Shown: piece after piece, positions 56,475 to 64,000 of the stretch
How positions within the stretch are numbered: the stretch's first letter is position 1
Layout: each line of letters starts with the position of its first letter
Source of the DNA: Cladorhizidae sp. MBARI D1340-BT2
Lineage: Eukaryota > Porifera > Demospongiae > Poecilosclerida > Cladorhizidae
Direction of reading: 5' to 3'
Assembly: GCA_028752905.1 (NCBI GenBank)
Contig: JAQNBH010000004.1
Span: 4,716,739 to 4,780,738, forward strand
DNA length: 64,000 bases
Program-made: the position numbers and the translations under genes
The notes under the pieces: model-generated
The model's input: the letters and a program-made list of their open reading frames with translations, nothing else
The model's database searches: none
Told to the model about the DNA's origin: nothing

Positions 56475-58155
56475 CCATGCAACAGCATTGTAGCACACAC
56501 TGGACCAACACCACACTGGGTAGAGGCAGGTTGAAGTAGGTTGATGACAATAGCTCTATGGGGACACACACTGGACCAACACCACACTGGGTCGAGGCAG
56601 GTTGAAGTAGGTTGATGACAATAGCTCTATGGGGACACACACTGGACCAACACCACACTGGGTCGAGGCAGGTTGAAGTAGGTTGACAATAGCTCTATGG
56701 GGACACACACTGGACCAACACCACACTGGGTTGAGGCAGGTTGAAAGTAGGTTGACAATAGCTCTATGGGGACACACACTGGACCAACGTCACACTGGGT
56801 TGTGGCAGGTTGAAGTAGGTTGATCTATGGGAACACACACTGGACCAACACCACACTGGGTAGAGGCAGGTTGAAGTAGGTTGATGACAATAGCTCTATG
56901 GGGACACACACTGGACCAACACCACACTGGGTCGAGGCAGGTTGAAGTAGGTTGACAATAGCTCTATGGGGACACACACTGGACCAACACCACACTGGGT
57001 TGAGGCAGGTTGAAAGTAGGTTGACAATAGCTCTATGGGGACACACACTGGACCAACGTCACACTGGGTTGTGGCAGGTTGAAGTAGGTTGATCTATGGG
57101 AACACACACTGGACCAACACCACACTGGGTCGAGGCAGGTGGAAGTAGGTTGACAATAGCTCTATGGGGATACACACTGGACCAACACCACACTGGGTTG
57201 AGGCAGGTTGAAAGTAGGTTGACAATAGCTCTATGGGGACACACACTGGACCAACGTCACACTGGGTTGTGGCAGGTTGAAGTAGGTTGATCTATGGGAA
57301 CACACACTGGACCAACATCACACTGGGTTGAGGCAGGTTGAAGTAGGTTGACAATAGCTCTATGGGGACACACACTGGACCAACACCACACTGGGTCGAG
57401 GCAGGTTGAAGTAGGTTGACAATAGCTCTATGGGGACACACACTGGACCAACACCACACTGGGTTGAGGCAGGTTGAAAGTAGGTTGACAATAGCTCTAT
57501 GGGGACACACACTGGACCAACGTCACACTGGGTTGTGGCAGGTTGAAGTAGGTTGATCTATGGGAACACACACTGGACCAACACCACACTGGGTAGAGGC
57601 AGGTTGAAGTAGGTTGATGACAATAGCTCTATGGGGACACACACTGGACCAACACCACACTGGGTCGAGGCAGGTTGAAGTAGGTTGACAATAGCTCTAT
57701 GGGGACACACACTGGACCAACACCACACTGGGTTGAGGCAGGTTGAAAGTAGGTTGACAATAGCTCTATGGGGACACACACTGGACCAACGTCACACTGG
57801 GTTGTGGCAGGTTGAAGTAGGTTGATCTATGGGAACACACACTGGACCAACACCACACTGGGTCGAGGCAGGTTGAAGTAGGTTGACAATAGCTCTATGG
57901 GGACACACACTGGACCAACACCACACTGGGTTGAGGCAGGTTGAAAGTAGGTTGACAATAGCTCTATGGGGACACACACTGGACCAACGTCACACTGGGT
58001 TGTGGCAGGTTGAAGTAGGTTGATCTATGGGAACACACACTGGACCAACATCACACTGGGTTGAGGCAGGTTGAAGTAGGTTGACAATAGCTCTATGGGG
58101 ACACACACTGGACCAACACCACACTGGGTTGAGGCAGGTTGAAGTAGGTTGCCAA
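56475..58155. repeat. 66-bp minisatellite with higher-order structure
   Basis: About 25 units of actgggttgaggcaggttga through ggggacacacactggaccaa. A recurrent shorter variant (gttgtggcaggttgaagtag then gttgatctatgggaac) occurs at about 56,785, 57,060, 57,265, 57,530, 57,795 and 57,995, so groups of three to four units were copied as blocks of roughly 200-270 bp. Same unit as in the granulin introns. Confidence 0.95.
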
Positions 58156-58334
58156 TAGGATGTGTTATTAAGAGTAATCTTGATGAGAGTTTGTGCTGAT
58201 GTCATGCTGCATATATATATATATTATATAATCATTGTATGTGTATGTATTATCATATGTGTATATATATATATTATCATGTGTATATGTATTATCATGT
58301 GTATATGTATTATCACATACAAATACTGCATTGT

Positions 58335-58570
58335 CCATACATGTCCTGATTACAGTCCGTGTCCTGAAGATTCCACCTGTTACATGATCATGAGTGGTGG
58401 CTATGATTGCTGCTCCTTGCCCAATGCCAGGTGCTGCTCCGACAAGGTGCACTGTTGTCCTGCTGGATCCACATGGCAGCTCCAGGTCATGCAACTCGGC
58501 CCAACAAATGCACCCTCTGCTGAAGCTCGCCCTGATGGATGAGAAGGTGGAGGAACTTCCTTCGACCTCT
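58335..58570 (+). pseudogene. Granulin module, frameshifted
   Basis: The plus frame at 58,342-58,470 reads CPDYSPCPEDSTCYMIM, then DCCSLPNARCCSDKVHCCPAGSTW. The second Cys of the first CC pair is Tyr and the next expected Cys is Trp. The linker MHPLLKLALMDEKVEELP is present but in another frame, so an indel separates module and linker. It lacks a clear donor. With the 66-bp array just upstream it is likely a decayed duplicate of a granulin exon. Confidence 0.75.
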
Positions 58571-58753
58571 GAGAACCATGTGTCTATTATTAGTAACTGG
58601 TTGTGTTGTGCAATAGTAGTCCAGGTTTAACAGCTCAGGTCAGAAGATTAGGTGCTGTAGAATGTTCCAGAACTGAACAAATGCTGTATTGTGTGTTGTC
58701 GTACTGTGCTGACCAGTGCTGAATGGGGACTAATTGGGTTAAACATCTCCCTT

Positions 58754-61700
58754 CAGGGGCGGATCTAGGAATTCTTGGGGGGGGGCCTCTTTTATTAAAA
58801 TTTAAATAGAGATATATTATATCAAATACAGCATAGAAAAATGTTAAGACTAAATTACATTGAACGAACAACAAATCCAAGTTATTGTGATTGGTTATCA
58901 CAATGACATATATAAAAATTGTGAATCTGAATCATGAAGTCCAAGGGTCAATAATTGAAGGGGAAAAAGGGGAAGAGATTGGAAGAGAAATGCTATTAAT
59001 ACATTATGTACATACTTATAAAGCTATTCTCCTATTACATTTAAATCTATCAACAACATAATCAAGATCAACAGGAAAAGTATAATGAGTATGCATCAAT
59101 GCTAATGCGGATAAATTTTAAGGTACTATTGGCCCTCTCGTTCTCACATGATGTGACTGGAATAGTACATGCGATGCGCAGCAGTACGTAAAGGTTAGGA
59201 AAGTAATCCTTGTCACACTCTTTCAGAGCTGATTGAAGGGTGGATGGCCGCTTGTCAGCATCTTGACTCTGCCACTTTGCCCTCCACCTCCACACCTCAG
59301 TAGACACAAGTGCAGTACTTGGCAAGTCGTCATTATATAAAGAAATCAAGTCCTCAAAAGATATATCATCCCGAGTAGTGATTATAGAAGGTATAAGATT
59401 GATTAAATTGGCTGCTACTGTTTGAGTCTTACCAAACCTATCATTCATTTGTTGAACTAAGTGGTCCAATAAAGGAAGCACAGCAGTTCTTCGGTAGTAT
59501 TCTTCAACAGAACTGTACTCAACATTATTTTTGTACGTTTGTTGAGCAGATACACGCTGGACTTCAGGAACCACACCAACATCATGAGCTATAACCTCAG
59601 CTTGCACATACCATGAATGTAACATTTCCTCACTTTGACGAACTGCACAAAGTTCATTCAGTACGTCTTTAATATCCATATAATCTTTAACTATATCACT
59701 ACTTTTCTTTTGTAATTTTATACTTACAGGTTTTATAATAGACATAGAATTCATTGTTGCTATGAAAGATATTATAAAAGGAAAGGAAAGGTACATCTTG
59801 AGCAAGCCATTGGCTGCCACAATTGTTTTCGTATCCCAGTTCATATCCGGATCACGTTCTGCAATTGCTTCCATTGCAGTTGCAAGGAAACATAAAAAAA
59901 TTCATATGCCTTTGCTGATAAATTCATCTTGTTCTACAAAGATCCTTAACTTTAACAATGCTAGTTTCCATATAAAATCAAGAAATAGTTGCCGTTTAGC
60001 ACTATAATGGAAGAGCTGTCACAGTAGAATTCATATTACGAATAGGAGGTTAACTACAAGCTTCAACAATACACAAATTAAGCACGTGACTATTACAGTG
60101 GATATATGTGACTAGGATTTTCTGCCAAGAGACGACCCTGCACACCCCTTGCACTAGACATATTGCTAGCACCATCATAGCCTTGCCCTTACAATCTTCA
60201 AAGTCTAAGTCAAACTCGTTCAGTGCTTCTTTTATTGCACGAGCCAAAACCTCTCCAGTTATCCTTTCTGTTCTTATGAACTCTAAGAATTCTTATTACA
60301 ATTACTATTTACAAATCTTAATACTACTGACACCTGCTCCTTACTGGATATATCAACGACTTCATCACTAAGAAAAGATAGCTTGTTTAATTTTACTATC
60401 TCTAATATGATCACCTATGCATTCAATGAGTTTATTTTGGGTAGTTTTGCTAGTATAAGTTGAATTTTTTAAAGCATATTTCAAATGCTTGGCTAACGCA
60501 ACATTTCCTGACCTCACAGAGTATTCAAGAAGTGCTAAAAACTTTCCTCTGTTGACCTCAGAATCAGCCATGCTACCATTTCTGTGACCTCGAATAGCTA
60601 ACTGCTTGCCACAAAGAAGTATTGCATCAGCCATACACCTTATTATGTACCTATTTGTTGCTATTTTACTCTCATCTATATGCAGAAAACGATTCTTAAT
60701 AGAAGACTCTGGACACACGTGGGAAGATTTTAAAGCATCTGCCCGAGCTAAAGCCAGCTAATGGTACTGCATACAGTTGTGACTGGAAAATGTTTTAGTC
60801 TTCCTAGACACAGCATTAAATCCATTACATACAAAATGACCCAAACCCTTTGTAGCAAAGAGAACACAAGGCAAACAAAATATTCCATCTTCTACAAACC
60901 AAGGGTTTTCAGCCAAGTATTTATGTTGACAAGACCTATCACAACCATCTAAATAACTACTTGGAAATGTAAATGAACTATCAGGCTTAAAATGATTCAC
61001 TTGACGAAGAAGCAGCAGAAAAAGTGGACAAGGCAGATGAGATGCGGAATGAGAGGGCAGGACAGAAGCGGAACATGAAGGCAGTAATAGCACCGACTCA
61101 GGAGGAGACACAGACACAGAGCCTGAGGGCTGGGTGGGTGACACACACAGAGAGGGCTGGTGGGAGACACAGATAGAGAGTTCTCTGTGACAGACACAGA
61201 GGGCTGGGTGAGAATCACAGACACAGAGGGCTCGGAGGAGATACAATGGACTGAAGCAGGAGACCATGGAAGAGTGACAACAGGTACCACAGCTGGAGAT
61301 GGAAAAGTGGTGTTCTGGTCGGTCCTTGTTTCCTATCATTAAATGTGGAAATTTCTATGTAAATTAACTCGACTAGCTAGCAGTAGTTGGCAATCTATTC
61401 AATAGCATAATATTCTCAATCACTGCTCAGTTTAGATCAACTTACTTAGCTTTAGGGGGGCCTGGGGTGGGTTTGAAAAAAGCCTTTAACTTTGAGACTG
61501 AGCCATGAGTAAGATATTTGGTGAGTGACAGGTCGACAGTAAATCTCGCTGGGGGTAATGAACCACGGTGCTGGAACGACGATAAAGGTAAAGTTTAGTC
61601 TGGTGCAGCCACACCCCTACGTTTCCACCACTTGGAGGTGTGGCTTCGCAGGTCAGCTACGTAGCAAAAGCAAGAAAGCAAGAAAAGGCAAAAAAGCATT

Positions 61701-61793
61701 GCAGGTTTGTTGTTTAGTTTTAGTTAGAGTTTGGGAAATTATAGAAAAGGGGGCCTCGAACAAGACCAGTCGATCCCTTCTGGATCCGCCCTA
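58754..61793 (-). mobile_element. Degraded hAT transposon (3.0 kb)
   Basis: The left end reads CAGGGGCGGATCTAGGA followed by a G run, and the right end contains ggatccgccctag, a degenerate inverted match. The interior holds minus-strand hAT transposase fragments in the expected order. A clean 8-bp target duplication is not visible, in line with decay of the right end. Confidence 0.65.
59068..61020 (-). pseudogene. hAT transposase (TTF zinc finger, DUF4371 type), broken
   Basis: In coding order on the minus strand: a TTF-type zinc region with RSCQHKYLAENPWFV and DGIFCLPCVLF (about 60,990-60,850); the DUF4371 start with ILLCGKQLAIRGHRNGS (60,718-60,368); a frame at 60,247-60,050 with YIHCNSHVLNLCIVEACS; and the C-terminal 268-codon frame at 59,874-59,068 ending with RIACTIPVTSCENERANSTL, the dimerisation region. 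Stops or frameshifts separate the pieces, and the FDGAAN-type block is damaged. The family matches the ZMYM1-like and 52-kDa-repressor-like hAT proteins. Confidence 0.8.
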
Positions 61794-61798
61794 GCCCT

Positions 61799-62068
61799 TT
61801 ATCCGGCACATGATGCACGAGAAGGCACTGGTAGCAAATGTCCATTTTGTAGTCCAATTCTGTGTTTGCTGTCCACACTCATAGCGATGATGATAGCCAG
61901 AAACTTCTTCATGTCAGCAAGTGAACACTGCTTCCATTCTCTGGCTCGGGATTGTGGTGGGAAGACATTTCCTGTGATGAATTGTTCTGCAAATCTATTT
62001 GTTTCATCAACCAATCTCTGGCAGGATATCATCCGCTGAACAAAATCCACAGGCACTTTTCCTGTCAT
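61799..62068 (-). pseudogene. piggyBac transposase, N-terminal region remnant
   Basis: The frame from 62,068 encodes VPVDFVQRMISCQRLVDETN, then an Arg/Glu/Trp segment and LADMKKFLAIIIAMSVDSK. This is the start of the piggyBac DDE domain (the ETNRYA and ELKAFLGILI type blocks). The catalytic Asp residues are not included and the frame ends next to the hAT right end. No TTAA borders could be assigned. Confidence 0.65.
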
Positions 62069-62211
62069 GTCAACAGTGCAGCCGGATTTCTGCCAAGAAT
62101 TTCTAGAGCTGGAAGCGGTCTGGCTGAATGTGGAGCTGGAACAGGTATGGCTGACAGTTAGACTGCTGGGGCTGGAAGAGATACTGCTAGCAGCACTACA
62201 AACCCTAATGT

Positions 62212-62343
62212 AGTATAATCATTCATGCTAATCCGTGACTCACGATCACGTGTATTGTAACGTGACGTAATGTTCTTGTCGTTATGATTGAGTTTAAGTT
62301 GCTTACACTATTGTGAATTGTTCGGTTGTTCCCCCTTCATACA
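62212..62343 (+). repeat. Possible 5' LTR of a second LTR retrotransposon
   Basis: Sequence from TGTAGTATAATC to CTTCATACA precedes a TGGCGCTGCGAA that looks like a tRNA-type primer-binding site, which is followed by a gag-like frame. The partner LTR would lie outside the window, so both limits are inferred. Confidence 0.35.
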
Positions 62344-62361
62344 TGGCGCTGCGAATTATTC
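62344..62361 (+). promoter_or_regulatory. Possible tRNA-type primer-binding site
   Basis: TGGCGCTGCGAATTATTC starts with TGG, the complement of a tRNA CCA end, directly after the presumed LTR end. Confidence 0.35.
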
Positions 62362-62913
62362 GGACCTAAGGAGTGTTTCACCGACGTCAAAAGTGACCAC
62401 ACCTTGAAACCTACCATCGTTTTCGTCCCAATTTGGGGTATTCGTCGGCTCGCTCATCATGCCTTATACATTCAGGGCCGGCGATCTACCGAAACTGGAC
62501 CTGGACATCGACAGAGGAACAGACTTCCTAGCTTGGATGGGATCAATTCACATATACGGCCAGTAGCCGCGTGAAATTAGTGCGCGTGTAATTAACTTAA
62601 AATAAATAATTAACTAAAAGCATAGCACAACCAGGTGTTAATGAACCTAATTAATGGACCATCTATTTTATTATTCTTGCTATAATTCAATTGCTATATA
62701 TTTTATAATTGTTATTCCCATCCAATTCTTATTCCCATCCAATTGTTATTTATACATACATTTCATTATCATATCATTCATACACAGGGTATTGCTGACT
62801 TATATTTAACATTATATTATTAAATGCCAAGTGTTTTGACTGTCCATGCCGCTCTCGCCACATAAATTCATCCAGGTAGCTTCCAGTCTGATGTGCATGG
62901 CATCCTTTCATCC

Positions 62914-63210
62914 TCAGTTTGTATTCCAATACGACTCAATATTTTGTGTATGGGTACCCGACCCAGGGTCTACAAAATGCAGGGAATGGTTGACAGTTTG
63001 GTGGCTAGAGACACCAGCAAGCAATCGAACTTGGTTATAAGCCCTCCACTGGTCTGAGTGGATGACTGTGTTGGGTGCAATATGGGCTTGTATGATGGGC
63101 AGTAGGGGTGGCCGCACCTCTTTTTGCCACTTCCTGCATGTATCCCAAGGCTGGTGAGGTCGAGATGTCGACCATTCCGAACACCCAGACTTCTTGGGCT
63201 GGAGGTCTGC
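62914..63210 (-). pseudogene. Merlin/IS1595-type transposase fragment
   Basis: The frame 63,117-62,914 encodes LLPIIQAHIAPNTVIHSDQW and RAYNQV, then HQTVNHSLHFVDPGSGTHTQ and IESYW. This is the DDE core block of ISXO2/IS1016-like transposases, with the Asp in SDQWRAYN. In a neighbouring frame just upstream (about 63,180-63,120) FGMVDISTSPALGYMQEVAKR can be read, the preceding conserved block, so a frameshift separates them. The N-terminal half is missing or decayed, so this copy cannot make an active enzyme. Confidence 0.8.
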
Positions 63211-63589
63211 CTCTGTGGTGCTGTATGTTAGATTAGGTAAAGTAAGATAATGGGATCCAGATAAGGTAAGGTAAAGTAGATAAGGTAAAGTAAGTAGGTT
63301 TCTAAATATACTATATGTCTATAAACCTTTGGTTTGTGTCGGAAGAGCGATTCATCGATTTGCACCACCCCTCCAAGCACAATTGGCGCTTGCAATAGCT
63401 TAGTCGAACAGACTTCCCTCAGGCCTCAGCCACTGGCAGATATCCACCCCTCTTTGTGGACTGATGCCAGCATCTCGGCTTGCCTGCATACAGGATACTC
63501 CCGAGACCACAGATATATTAGCAGGACCCATTGCCTGAGCTTTAATCTATGTAGAACCAAGAAACATATATGCACTAATCAGACTAATG

Positions 63590-63745
63590 CTGAGTGTATA
63601 TTCAGCAATACTCTCATTAATGTCTTCAAAGGATGATAGTCCAGAGTCTATATTCAGTAATACTCTCATTAAATGTCTTCAAAGGATGATAGTCCAGAGT
63701 CTATATTCAGTAATACTCTCATTAATGTCTTCAAAGGATGAGTCC
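63590..63745. repeat. ~61-bp tandem repeat in the Merlin-type element
   Basis: Three units with tatattcagtaatactctc and attaatgtcttcaaaggatg, spaced about 61 bp. Confidence 0.85.
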
Positions 63746-64000
63746 ATTAACACCAGTTAATTATTTATTTTAAGTTAATTACACGCGCACGAATTTCACG
63801 CGGCTACTGGCCGTATATGTGAATTGATCCCTTGGATGAAGCAATGGAACGCCTACCGAACCCTCTCTGCTCTAGCCATCGAACCTGCAGTGACCCAGGT
63901 CCACGCACTTAATTTGTGTATGTCACGTGATACGCTAAACATCATGGACAACCTGGGGCTCACCAACGAACAGAAGGCCGATCAAGCAGAGATCATTGCA

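Larger units (their letters stand above)
62540..63830 (-). mobile_element. Merlin-type (IS1595-like) DNA transposon, 1,291 bp
   Basis: Terminal inverted repeats are 75 bp (62,540-62,614 and 63,756-63,830, starting GGATCAATTCACATATACGG) with one mismatch. The 8-bp target duplication CTTGGATG (62,532-62,539 and 63,831-63,838) is perfect; 8-9 bp is usual for Merlin. The interior holds a minus-strand transposase remnant and a short 3' tandem repeat. Confidence 0.9.
62459..64000 (+). pseudogene. Retrotransposon gag N-terminus, interrupted by a Merlin-type element
   Basis: Coding parts are 62,459-62,539 and 63,839-64,000. The first begins MPYTFRAGDLPKLDLDID and continues to a GTDFLAW motif; the second carries an AYRTLSALAIEP block and a SRDTLNIMDNLGLT block and runs off the window. 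LDLxxDxGxDFxxW and the later xxLSRDTLxxxxNLGL pattern are typical of Gag in animal Ty3-type elements. The Merlin-type insertion and one copy of its 8-bp target duplication lie exactly between codons, so the two parts share one frame. The first part alone is truncated. Confidence 0.75.

Overview
The window reads as nuclear DNA of an invertebrate animal, most likely marine; a sponge is my best guess but the sequence does not prove it. Spliced exons with GT..AG borders, 12-cysteine granulin domains, hAT, piggyBac, Merlin and Ty3-type transposons, AT-rich spacers and very many minisatellites all point to a eukaryote. I see no bacterial operon, tRNA, rRNA or CRISPR array.

Layout. 1-15,090: a tandem array of a ~3.9 kb unit (copies A, C, D nearly complete; B deleted and carrying a piggyBac remnant; E diverged), each with a ~110-bp sub-repeat. 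15,970-17,165: 74-bp minisatellite. 17,757-17,945: a hAT-type MITE whose parent element lies at 21,538-24,811 and carries a near-complete transposase gene with one frameshift. 18,060-18,940: AAT microsatellite, (GGGCTA)n and a long polypurine tract. 25,395-28,450: two long foldback palindromes, the second split by a 978-bp piggyBac-type element with TTAA borders. 30,400-38,790: eight unrelated minisatellite or microsatellite arrays in close succession, with one possible minus-strand exon at 36.1-36.3 kb.

38,792-43,404 (minus strand) is a very young Ty3/gypsy-type LTR retrotransposon inserted into a 55-bp minisatellite. Its LTRs appear identical, its target duplication is CTCAC and its pol is intact. 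It lacks the matrix/capsid part of Gag, and the sequence in the primer-binding position is perfectly complementary to a stretch inside its own LTR, which suggests self-priming.

43,968-51,747 (plus strand) is the only convincing host gene: the 3' part of a granulin precursor. Four recognised exons carry six 12-cysteine modules, and each module is followed by a short HPLL-type linker. Introns hold large minisatellites. A frameshifted granulin module at 58.3-58.6 kb lies after an expanded array of the same 66-bp unit seen in the granulin introns, so it is probably a decayed duplicate.

53-62 kb holds degraded minus-strand hAT elements, a hairpin MITE and a piggyBac N-terminal fragment. At the right edge the 5' end of a second LTR retrotransposon (gag reading frame, plus strand) is interrupted by a complete 1,291-bp Merlin-type element with 75-bp inverted repeats and a perfect 8-bp target duplication. 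The window is therefore a repeat-dominated segment with one host gene, in which the order of several insertions can be read from nesting.
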